Shown: positions 1 to 5,541 of the stretch, in pieces | Layout of the letters: each line of letters starts with the position of its first letter | How positions within the stretch are numbered: position 1 is the stretch's first letter | Assembly (NCBI GenBank): GCA_025996695.1 | Contig: BNTP01000088.1 | Coordinates: 1-8,822, forward strand | Direction: 5' to 3' | Source of the DNA: Bacteroidia bacterium | Lineage (GTDB): Bacteria; Bacteroidota; Bacteroidia; Bacteroidales; Azobacteroidaceae | Length of the DNA: 8,822 nucleotides | Position numbers and translations under genes: made by a program | The notes under the pieces: model-generated | Databases searched by the model: none | What the model was told of the DNA's origin: nothing | The model's input: only the letters and a program-made list of their open reading frames with translations

Positions 1-177
1 TTTAATAAGCACACGGGCGCACCGGAATCTACAACGCGGGGACACCCTTTTCCCTCACCACCCCTTTCCCGTTTTGGGGCCGGGGTGGGGGGGGTAGCCC
101 CCCCCCCCCCCCCCCCCGAGTGTCATGACGGCGGTACAGAGCACCGCTGCTGCAAAATTGCTAAGCTTTTTCTTCAT
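1..177 (-). CDS. Start of a putative secreted protein running into a G20 tract (partial, possibly phase-variable)
   Basis: The ATG at 177 follows a good promoter and opens MKKKLSNFAAAVLCTAVMTL: a positive N terminus and hydrophobic core like a signal peptide. The next codons are the 20-G run (117-98), read as glycines. With 20 G the frame continues Tyr-Pro-Pro-His-Pro-Gly-Pro and stops at TGA (57-55), giving 40 residues. With 19 or 22 G it stays open to the window edge, beginning Ala-Thr-Pro-Pro-Thr-Pro-Ala-Pro and ending near VVDSGAPVCLL. With 18 or 21 G it stops at TAG (31-29). The downstream part has no recognisable domain and is very unlike the first 20 codons in composition. Alternatives are a 40-residue secreted peptide, a gene cut by a C-rich repeat, or an assembly artefact at the homopolymer. 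The start is well supported; the rest is not. Confidence 0.42.
98..117. repeat. 20-base C/G homopolymer
   Basis: Twenty C in a row on the plus strand (G on the minus strand), preceded by G4-T-G8-TAG at 82-97. G8 (87-94) can pair with C8 of the run across the TAG loop. CCACCCC (58-64) and GGGGTGG (82-88) also form an inverted repeat. Such a tract is prone to slippage in replication and to length errors in sequencing. Confidence 0.9.
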
Positions 178-240
178 TTTGATATTAAATTAAATTTATA
201 CTAAAATTACGGATATTTTTGTTTTTTGTAAATCCGCGCA

Positions 241-272
241 CAAATGTAAGGTTTATAAATGTTTTTTGCAAG
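241..272 (-). promoter_or_regulatory. Bacteroidetes-type promoter for the truncated leftmost gene
   Basis: The minus strand has TACATTTG at 248-241 (consensus TAnnTTTG) and CTTGC at 272-268, leaving 19 bases between the elements. Layout and -33 element are the same as in the spt promoter. Transcription would start near 235, giving a ~58-base AT-rich leader before the ATG at 177. Confidence 0.6.
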
Positions 273-301
273 TTTTTTAACATATAATTTAAAAATGTTT
301 T

Positions 302-323
302 ACAAAAACCCCTCAAAAAGGGG
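302..323 (-). terminator. Orphan intrinsic terminator
   Basis: The minus strand has CCCCT-TTTTG-AGGGG followed at once by TTTTTGT. The stem is only 5 bp but GC-rich. No minus-strand gene ends nearby, since the closest upstream stop is at 1285. It insulates the promoter at 241-272. CCTCAAAA (311-318) can also pair with TTTTGAGG (334-341). Confidence 0.45.
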
Positions 324-359
324 CTAAATCTTGTTTTGAGGTGCTATTATTTCGCAAAC

Positions 360-377
360 GGCGCCTTGTCCCGCAGG
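360..377 (+). repeat. Left copy of inverted repeat flanking the transposase remnant
   Basis: GGCGCCTTGTCCCGCAGG recurs inverted at 805-821 with one substitution and one indel. It lies exactly where the recognisable transposase sequence begins, so it marks the truncation point. On the minus strand it opens with ACCTGCGG, like modular repeat copy A. Confidence 0.6.
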
Positions 378-378
378 T

Positions 379-720
379 AAAGATGAGGATATTGTTTTGA
401 TAACCAATATATTGTATCTGCGTGCAGAAACGATTGCCGCCATGTATCGCCGTCGCTGGGATATTGAAGTGTTTTTCCGTTTTCTAAAACAAGGAATGAA
501 TTTTAGCCATTTCTTGTCTTTGAATGAAAACGGCATACAAATAGTCCTCTACATGACGTTGATTGTTGCTATGTTGATAATGATTTACAAACAGGAAAAT
601 GAGATAGGTTACAAAACCGCCAAAAGGCGGATGGTGATTGAAATTCAGGAATTGATAATTGCAATCGCAGCGCTGCAATCAGGTGGCGATTTGAGCAAAG
701 TGAATCTGCCAGGTACTTAA
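379..720 (+). pseudogene. C-terminal remnant of an IS4-family transposase
   Basis: About 113 codons ending at TAA (718-720) encode the end of a DDE transposase. The IS4-family signature Y-(2)-R-(3)-E-(6)-K is perfect in YRRRWDIEVFFRFLK, with the catalytic Glu codon at 466-468. Upstream, LITN followed by AETIAAMYRRRW is the usual lead-in, and the downstream hydrophobic YMTLIVAMLIMIY is also typical. Full-length IS4 transposases are some 350-450 residues, so the N-terminal three quarters with both catalytic Asp residues are missing. The frame extends open to a stop at 337-339, but the stretch 340-378 looks like inserted repeat rather than transposase. The only start available is a TTG (397), so the fragment cannot be active. 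It is a decayed element and no terminal inverted repeats or target duplication could be assigned. Confidence 0.82.
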
Positions 721-804
721 TTTTGATTGCCAACTATCGCTTGGCTTGCTGATGGCTTTTTTCTTCCGAACACGACTGGGCGGAGCCCCGTAGCGGAAAC
801 ACCT

Positions 805-821
805 CCTGCGAACAAGGCGCC
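805..821 (-). repeat. Right copy of inverted repeat flanking the transposase remnant
   Basis: The minus strand reads GGCGCCTTGTTCGCAGG, matching 360-377 on the plus strand (GGCGCCTTGTCCCGCAGG) apart from one substitution and one indel. It directly abuts modular repeat copy A. Confidence 0.6.
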
Positions 822-851
822 CGAATGGGGGAGATTTTTATAACCGCAGGT
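821..851 (-). repeat. Modular repeat, copy A
   Basis: Read on the minus strand: ACCTGCGG half-palindrome, then TTATAAAAATCT core, then a weak CCC-ATTC-GGG hairpin. It has the same order of parts as copies B and C. The first 17 bases (851-835) match copy C (997-1013) with one mismatch, in opposite orientation. Confidence 0.6.
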
Positions 852-922
852 GGGTGTTGCCGCAGCCCTGAGCGAAGTCGAAAGGGGCAGCAAAACCTGC
901 GGAAAATCAGGACATCCGCGCT

Positions 923-963
923 CTTGCCTGAAAGGCAAGATTTTTATGCCGTCCTGCAGGCAG
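923..963 (-). repeat. Modular repeat, copy B
   Basis: Read on the minus strand: a CCTGCAGG palindrome within CTGCCTGCAGG, spacer AC, core GGCATAAAAAT, then the perfect hairpin CTTGCCT-TTC-AGGCAAG. The core and TTC loop match copy C while the palindrome and stem bases differ in a compensated way. Confidence 0.65.
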
Positions 964-984
964 ATGGGGACTTGCGGCGCTTTT

Positions 985-1030
985 CCGCAGGTCACGACCT
1001 GCGGTTATGAAAATATTGGCTTTCAGCCAA
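985..1030 (+). repeat. Modular repeat, copy C
   Basis: Read on the plus strand: 9-bp palindrome CCGCAGGTC-AC-GACCTGCGG (985-1004), core TTATGAAAAT, then the hairpin TTGGCT-TTC-AGCCAA (1016-1030). It is the most complete copy and lies opposite to A and B. Confidence 0.65.
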
Positions 1031-1219
1031 GGGGAACCGGCGGCGGCTTTTGCCGGTTTGCTTCGGGCTTCGCCCTCGCAATGACGGAGCAAACCGCAAC
1101 AGGACTCAAAAGTCCCATTACGGCTTGCTTGTATGTTTGTGAAAAGGTTGTTTAACGCCGGAATCGCGCGGACGCGAATACGCTCCTGCCCAGTTTGGTT
1201 TTTGCGAGGGAATTTACCA

Positions 1220-1252
1220 CCCTCATCCTCCGTAAGCTACTGATAATGAGGG
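1220..1252. other. Hairpin downstream of the spt operon, possible terminator
   Basis: CCCTCAT (1220-1226) and ATGAGGG (1246-1252) form a perfect 7-bp inverted repeat around a 19-base loop. It starts 33 bases after the CNNM gene's stop in the minus direction. No T run follows on the minus strand, so it is not a classical intrinsic terminator. The CCCTC arm can alternatively pair with GAGGG at 1206-1210. Confidence 0.3.
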
Positions 1253-1284
1253 GGTTATGACTGCTTTATGTTTGTTACCTATCA

Positions 1285-2550
1285 TCATTTTGATTTTTCC
1301 ACCAGCACCTTGTCAATGCGAGCACCGTCCATGTCGACAATTTCGAGGATGAAGTCTTTCCATTCCAAGCGTTCGCCGGCGTGAGGGATGTGTCCGAGCT
1401 CTTCCATGATGAGTCCGCCGAGCGTGTTGTGTTCATTTTCGGGATATAAATCGCCTAACTTAAAATAGCTGAGGAAGTTATAAAAAGAGCATTGCCCGTC
1501 CACGAGGTATGTGCCATCCGGACGCTCCATGATTTCCGGCTCTTCGTGTGGCTCGGGAATTTCGCCCACAATCGCCTCCATAATGTCTTTGAGCGTCACC
1601 ATGCCTTGCACCACACCAAATTCGTCGATGATAAGTGCGGAATGGTCGTGCGACAATTTCATCTGTTCCAACGCCGAATACACCTCCATGCTCTCGTAAA
1701 AATACTGTATGGGACGCATCTGATTGCGAAGGTCAAAATCGGGCGAGTCGATGTGCATGAAAATGTCTTTCACATACACCATGCCTTCTACGTGGTCTAA
1801 ATCTTCTTCTCCGACGGGAAATTTGCTGTATGGATTGCTGGAAATCAGTTCTTTAATTTCCTCTTTGGTCATATCCATGTCAATCCATTCGATGTCCATG
1901 CGCGGCGTCATAATAGAGTCCAACTTGCGGTCGCCCAGCGAAAACACGCGTTCCATGATGTCCTGTTCCACTTGTTGCACTTCGCCGTCTTCCGTTCCTT
2001 CGCGAATCATCGACTTGATTTCATCTTCCGTCACCTTGCTGCCCTCGTCTTTGAGTTTCAACAATTTCATGATACCGGTCGTACTTTTCGACAACAGCAC
2101 GGTAAAAGGCGTTATCACAAACGACAAAACATTCATCGGAGCTGCTACGAACTTGGCGATTTTTTCAGCAGAACTCAATCCAATCCGCTTGGGAACGAGT
2201 TCGCCAAACACGATAGAGAGATAGGTCGCCACCACCACAATTGTTACCTGAGCCACAGAAAGGGAATATTCGGGCGACATCCCCGCCCGTTCTAAAATAG
2301 GCGCCAAGCTTTTTGCCCACATTTCTCCGGCAAACAAACCGGTCAAAATAGAAATGAGTGTAATAAAAACCTGGATGGTCGAGAGGAAATTTTCGGGGTG
2401 TTCGGCCAATTTCAGGGCAGCCTGCGCAGACTTACTGCCGCGTTGAGCTTCCGCTTTTAAGCTCGACTTACGCACCGAAATCATGGCTATTTCCGACATC
2501 GAAAAAAAGCCATTAAGAAGTATAAGAAGCAGCAATGCAGCTATTTCCAT
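1285..2550 (-). CDS. CNNM/CorC (HlyC/CorC) family membrane protein with CBS pair
   Basis: This is a DUF21-domain inner-membrane protein; family members are implicated in Mg2+/Co2+ or Na+ transport or in resistance to divalent cations, and are often labelled hemolysin-like. The 421 residues hold the standard domain order. The DUF21 membrane domain (1-~190) has hydrophobic segments at ~3-24, 57-76, 97-118 and 134-154, with family motifs LNGFFSMSEIA at 12-22 and GELVPKRIG at 116-124. A CBS pair follows at ~211-330, with typical MTPRMDIEWID and GVVQGMVTLKDIMEAIVGE. The CorC_HlyC ligand-sensing domain is at ~338-418. The start codon is only 3 bases after the spt stop (TAA TTT ATG), so translation is probably coupled. 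GldE gliding proteins share this architecture, but gldD is not adjacent, so that name is not applied. The transported ion and any link to sphingolipids are unknown. Confidence 0.93.
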   Translation of the reverse strand: MEIAALLLLILLNGFFSMSEIAMISVRKSSLKAEAQRGSKSAQAALKLAEHPENFLSTIQVFITLISILTGLFAGEMWAKSLAPILERAGMSPEYSLSVAQVTIVVVATYLSIVFGELVPKRIGLSSAEKIAKFVAAPMNVLSFVITPFTVLLSKSTTGIMKLLKLKDEGSKVTEDEIKSMIREGTEDGEVQQVEQDIMERVFSLGDRKLDSIMTPRMDIEWIDMDMTKEEIKELISSNPYSKFPVGEEDLDHVEGMVYVKDIFMHIDSPDFDLRNQMRPIQYFYESMEVYSALEQMKLSHDHSALIIDEFGVVQGMVTLKDIMEAIVGEIPEPHEEPEIMERPDGTYLVDGQCSFYNFLSYFKLGDLYPENEHNTLGGLIMEELGHIPHAGERLEWKDFILEIVDMDGARIDKVLVEKSK

Positions 2551-2553
2551 AAA

Positions 2554-3756
2554 TTATTTAGCTGGTTCAACATTCAAAACGCCTGCTTTGCGCAGCGTTT
2601 TCTCGATTTTACCCAAAGCAAAATCCAACTGTTCAAACGTGTGCGTCGCCATCAGCGAGAAACGAATGAGCGTGTCGGCATCTGCTACCGCGGGCGAAAC
2701 AACCGGATTCAAGAAAATTCCCTGATTGAATAATTCTGTTGTCACCCAAAATGTTTTTTCGTTGTCGCGTATATATATAGGTATAATTGGCGTGGACGTG
2801 TGACCGATTTCGCAGCCCATCGCGCGGAAACGTTCGAGGGCGTAGTGGGTCAATTTCCACAGGTGTTCGATGCGTTCCGGTTCGCTGACCATGATGTCGA
2901 AAGCCGCGCTGGCAGCCGCTGTAGCCGCCGGCGTGTTGCTCGCCGAAAAGATGTAAGAACGCGAATTGTGACGCAGGTAGTTGATAACGGGGTCGGAACC
3001 GGCGATAAATCCGCCAATACTTGCCAATGATTTGCTAAACGTGCCCATAATCAGGTCAACTTCCGGCAGCAAGCCGAAGGAATCGGTTGCACCACGCCCT
3101 TGACGACCCAACACGCCTAATCCGTGCGCCTCATCGACCATGATATTGGCACCGTATTGGCGTGCCAACCGCACGATTTCTGGCAAGTTAGCGATGTCGC
3201 CTTCCATACTGAAAACGCCGTCGACTACAATCAATTTGACTTTATCTGGTTCGCATTTTTTGAGTTGTTTTTCTAACGACTCCATATCGTTGTGGCGAAA
3301 TTTTAATTTTTGTGAAAACGACAACCGGTGCCCTTCGATAATGGATGCATGGTCGTACTCGTCCCACAAAATATAGTCTTCGCGCCCTGTCAAGCAAGAA
3401 ACGACACCCAAATTGACCTGAAAACCGGTCGAATAAATAATGGCATCGTCTTTGCCCACAAAGTTGGCTAATTTTTTTTCTAATTCGAGGTGAATGTCTA
3501 ACGTCCCGTTTAGGAAACGGCTCCCTGCCATCCCTGTGCCGTATTTTTTCGTCGCAGCAATCGCGGCCTCTTTCACTTTGGGATGGTTGGTCAGCCCGAG
3601 ATAGGCATTGGAACCAAACATCAATACTTTTTGCCCGTTAATGACCACCTCGGTATCTTGGTCGCTTTCAATGACGCGAAAATAAGGATACAACCCCGCT
3701 GCCTGTATTTGTTGGGGTGCATCATATTTACTCAGTTTTTCTTCTAAAAGATTCAT
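2554..3756 (-). CDS. spt: Serine palmitoyltransferase (PLP-dependent alpha-oxoamine synthase)
   Basis: It condenses L-serine with palmitoyl-CoA to 3-ketodihydrosphingosine, the committed step of sphingolipid synthesis, which is characteristic of Bacteroidales. The 400 residues match family length and the fold-type-I aminotransferase layout. A glycine-rich GTGMAGSRFLNG lies at 73-84; His136 (in DHAS) should stack on PLP; Asp208 and His211 lie in VDEAHG. Lys242 in GTFSKSLASIGGF is the PLP Schiff-base lysine. That FSKS-x-GGF form is typical of SPT, whereas BioF and KBL usually have LGKA-x-GG. RFSLMATHT at 365-373 is the usual C-terminal motif of the family. The N terminus (KYDAPQQ, GLYPYFR) resembles Bacteroides SPTs as I remember them. 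It starts the two-gene operon with the CNNM-type protein. BioF or 2-amino-3-ketobutyrate CoA ligase are the alternatives but fit less well. Membrane association and substrate chain length cannot be read from sequence. Confidence 0.92.
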   Translation of the reverse strand: MNLLEEKLSKYDAPQQIQAAGLYPYFRVIESDQDTEVVINGQKVLMFGSNAYLGLTNHPKVKEAAIAATKKYGTGMAGSRFLNGTLDIHLELEKKLANFVGKDDAIIYSTGFQVNLGVVSCLTGREDYILWDEYDHASIIEGHRLSFSQKLKFRHNDMESLEKQLKKCEPDKVKLIVVDGVFSMEGDIANLPEIVRLARQYGANIMVDEAHGLGVLGRQGRGATDSFGLLPEVDLIMGTFSKSLASIGGFIAGSDPVINYLRHNSRSYIFSASNTPAATAAASAAFDIMVSEPERIEHLWKLTHYALERFRAMGCEIGHTSTPIIPIYIRDNEKTFWVTTELFNQGIFLNPVVSPAVADADTLIRFSLMATHTFEQLDFALGKIEKTLRKAGVLNVEPAK

Positions 3757-3780
3757 ATTTAATACATTTGATTTGTATCA

Positions 3781-3820
3781 CTGCCTTTCCATGAAGCTAT
3801 AACCCTTCACAAAAAGGCAG
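3781..3820 (-). promoter_or_regulatory. Long hairpin in the 5' leader of spt
   Basis: Two nested perfect inverted repeats form one hairpin. The outer arms CTGCCTTT and AAAGGCAG (3781-3788 and 3813-3820) pair over 8 bp. After a symmetric 3x3 internal loop, TGAAG and CTTCA (3792-3796 and 3805-3809) pair over 5 bp, closing an 8-base loop. It sits at the predicted 5' end of the spt transcript. Its role is unknown: it could be a stabilising 5' hairpin, a protein-binding operator, or incidental. Confidence 0.42.
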
Positions 3821-3824
3821 GCTG

Positions 3825-3855
3825 CAAAGGTACTTCTTTTTTTTCAAACAGCAAG
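3825..3855 (-). promoter_or_regulatory. Bacteroidetes-type promoter of the spt operon
   Basis: The minus strand carries TACCTTTG at 3832-3825, a match to the Bacteroidetes -7 consensus TAnnTTTG, with CTTGC at 3855-3851 as a -33 element 18 bases upstream. Transcription would begin near 3818, just at the leader hairpin, giving a ~60-base untranslated leader before the ATG at 3756. The match is by eye; no transcript data are available. Confidence 0.55.
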
Positions 3856-3895
3856 CATAAATTGCTAAAATTTTCGAACCGCTACCAACAAACGC

Positions 3896-3923
3896 AAAAA
3901 CGCGCCCTTGTGAGGCGCGCTTT
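3896..3923 (-). terminator. Rho-independent terminator of the susCD operon
   Basis: On the minus strand, CGCGCC and GGCGCG form a 6-bp GC stem around a 7-base loop, extended outward by a G-U and three A-U pairs. Five T follow immediately. It begins 24 bases after the susD stop and separates susCD from the spt promoter. Confidence 0.82.
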
Positions 3924-3947
3924 CTTGGGTGCTACTGAACAAATTTA

Positions 3948-5528
3948 TTAAAGCTTGATGGCGCGATTGTAGTCTGTTTCTCTGGCCGGAATTATCCACG
4001 TCCATTTGTTAGCAGCTTCCGGCTCCACTACGCCATCACAACTGGTTGGGAAATTTCCTCCATCACGGAAATGCTTGTGAACGATTGGGTCGCCCCAACG
4101 TTTCATCATAAACCAGTCTAACCCTTCGCCCCAAAGTTCGATTTGTGCGATGCGCTTAATTTCAGAGAACAAATCATCTCCGGTCAAAGAACAACTGTAA
4201 GATGGGTCACGACCGGAATCTTTGGTCAATTCCTCCAATAATTGTTGTGCTTTAACAGCATTGTTTTGTTTGTATTCTGCTTCCGCTTCGATGAGATACA
4301 TCTCAGAAGAGCGGAAATGATTCAAATTGCCCACACCCGGATTCGTTTCGTTAGCGATTTTAAATTGCATATATATGAAGATAGTAGCAGTAGGGTCTAA
4401 TTTTGGGAACGAAGCAAATGCTTTCCTTTTCAATGTATTACCTGCTGCAGAGTCCGCTCTGGCGGTTGACGTTGCACCGGTTGTCTTGATATACTGATTT
4501 GTTAGACCCGGAATAGTATCCAAAAACAAACCTTTGCGAATATCCGTAGCCGAAATGGTTGTGTACAAATCTTTGGACATACATTTAGGTGTCGATTTAA
4601 CGGCTCCACCATTGCCATTATATCCAATGTAAGCATGGTAGGAATAATAATACAACGTTTCGTCAGCTCGTCCGTCAGAACTCCAAATCCATTCTTTGTT
4701 TACTTTATAGAAACCGTCTTTGTATTCGGCAACCGACATCAATGGATGACCGTCGCGTGCATTTTTCGCCATAGTGGCAGCGGTCGGATAATCCTGTTTG
4801 TTGATAGCCGCTCTTGCATAAGTGGCATACGCCATACTGATGCTTGGGAGATAATTCTCCGTTTTTGTTATACCACTTTCCTTATACAAGCGAATAGCTT
4901 CATTCAAATCTGTGTAAATTTGCGTATAAGTTTCTGCCAAAGTAGATAAAGGCATGTCTGCTGCAATAGGAGCTGTAGGAACCGGATCTGTGCGTAGCAC
5001 CAAGCCATTCGATGCGCCATTATCGGAATCTTGCCAACGGTAGCAATACAGTTGTGCTAACTGAGTAAAAGCGTAGGCTCTAAAAGAAAGAGCTTGTGCT
5101 TTAATAAATTGTTTTTCTGCTTCAGGGCCTTCTACCGCATCAATATTAGCAAGAATATCATTTGCATCACCCACTAAACGATAGTAGTAATACCACGGAT
5201 AATAATCGTAAACACTTGTATTATTCATGTGATAAGTCGGAATAATCAACGGTGCCCAACCCGGCAGATTGACCATAAAGTCATTGCCCGGATAGTTGCC
5301 GTAGTACATTTTGATAGTACCTTCGCCATTCATCCCTTGAGTAGATAAATATTGGCGATTCATGGTCTTACAAATGCCATTGATAGCCATTGCTGCATTT
5401 TTTGTATTTTCAAATGTAGTAGACTTGGCAGCTTCATCTGTTGGTATCGTATCCAAATAATCTTCGGCACATCCGGCAAAGGATGCCAACATGATCCCAA
5501 CGATTAAAATATTAATTATCTTTTTCAT
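3948..5528 (-). CDS. susD: SusD/RagB-family nutrient-binding outer-membrane lipoprotein
   Basis: This is the surface-exposed substrate-binding lid of the SusCD importer. The start at 5528 is chosen over the ATG at 5555 because it gives a standard lipoprotein signal: MKK, a hydrophobic stretch, and a lipobox ending in Gly-Cys with lipidated Cys20. It also avoids overlap with susC. The mature N terminus begins Cys-Ala-Glu-Asp, acidic right after the Cys as in many surface-exported Bacteroidetes lipoproteins. The protein is 526 residues, normal for the family. Helical, TPR-like SusD segments are visible at ~112-165 (YRLVGDANDILANID, then FRAYAFTQLAQLY) and ~405-475 (RSSEMYLIEAEAEY, ELWGEGLDWFMMKRWG). 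It ends with the family-type W-x-WIIPARE-x-DYN at 509-521. Residues 107-116 are strikingly aromatic. It lies 13 bases after susC with only AT-rich sequence before its ATG, so it is co-transcribed, and an intrinsic terminator follows. The ligand cannot be deduced. Confidence 0.95.
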   Translation of the reverse strand: MKKIINILIVGIMLASFAGCAEDYLDTIPTDEAAKSTTFENTKNAAMAINGICKTMNRQYLSTQGMNGEGTIKMYYGNYPGNDFMVNLPGWAPLIIPTYHMNNTSVYDYYPWYYYYRLVGDANDILANIDAVEGPEAEKQFIKAQALSFRAYAFTQLAQLYCYRWQDSDNGASNGLVLRTDPVPTAPIAADMPLSTLAETYTQIYTDLNEAIRLYKESGITKTENYLPSISMAYATYARAAINKQDYPTAATMAKNARDGHPLMSVAEYKDGFYKVNKEWIWSSDGRADETLYYYSYHAYIGYNGNGGAVKSTPKCMSKDLYTTISATDIRKGLFLDTIPGLTNQYIKTTGATSTARADSAAGNTLKRKAFASFPKLDPTATIFIYMQFKIANETNPGVGNLNHFRSSEMYLIEAEAEYKQNNAVKAQQLLEELTKDSGRDPSYSCSLTGDDLFSEIKRIAQIELWGEGLDWFMMKRWGDPIVHKHFRDGGNFPTSCDGVVEPEAANKWTWIIPARETDYNRAIKL

Positions 5529-5541
5529 ATTAAATGTATTT

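Larger units (their letters stand above)
721..1284. repeat. Gene-free mosaic of short inverted repeats
   Basis: No convincing gene lies here on either strand: the open frames are short, overlap each other on both strands and are rich in Arg, Gly and Pro. Besides the modular repeats listed separately, it holds small hairpins. These are GCCCT/GGGGC around GAGCGAAGTCGAAA (865-888), AACCGGC/GCCGGTT (1035-1041 and 1052-1058), GGGC-TTC-GCCC (1065-1075) and GGACT-CAAA-AGTCC (1102-1115). The strings around 866-886 and 1065-1086 (the latter reading CGTCATTGCGAGGGCGAAGC on the minus strand) resemble dispersed intergenic repeats I recall from many bacterial genomes. Base composition is GC-richer than the neighbouring genes. 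Confidence 0.65.

Noticed and set aside
379..720. Intact or functional IS4 transposase
   Set aside because: Both catalytic Asp regions are missing and the only start codon available is a TTG inside the conserved domain.
729..762. Terminator after the transposase remnant (GCCAA-TTGGC with a later T run)
   Set aside because: The T run begins 11 bases after the stem, too far for an intrinsic terminator.
800..1120. CRISPR-like array
   Set aside because: The repeats are few, occur in both orientations, differ in sequence and are not regularly spaced; no cas gene is present.
825..1155. Overlapping 60-100 codon open frames on both strands in the repeat block
   Set aside because: They are low-complexity translations of inverted repeats; frames on both strands overlap and none has a start context or family resemblance.
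1724..2224. Plus-strand 166-codon open frame within the CNNM gene
   Set aside because: It is antisense to a gene with clear domains, is rich in Ser and Met as expected of a shadow frame, and has no promoter or recognisable motif.
1285..2550. GldE gliding-motility protein
   Set aside because: The domain architecture is shared, but gldD or other gld genes are not adjacent and the sequence shows nothing specific to GldE.
2554..3756. KBL (glycine C-acetyltransferase) or BioF as the product
   Set aside because: The PLP-lysine motif is GTFSKSLASIGGF, of the SPT kind, rather than the LGKA-x-GG form usual in those enzymes; no biotin or threonine catabolism genes are nearby.
3845..3848. TTTG (minus strand) as the -33 element of the spt promoter
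   Set aside because: It is only 12 bases from the -7 box, too close; the CTTGC at 3855-3851 fits the usual spacing better.
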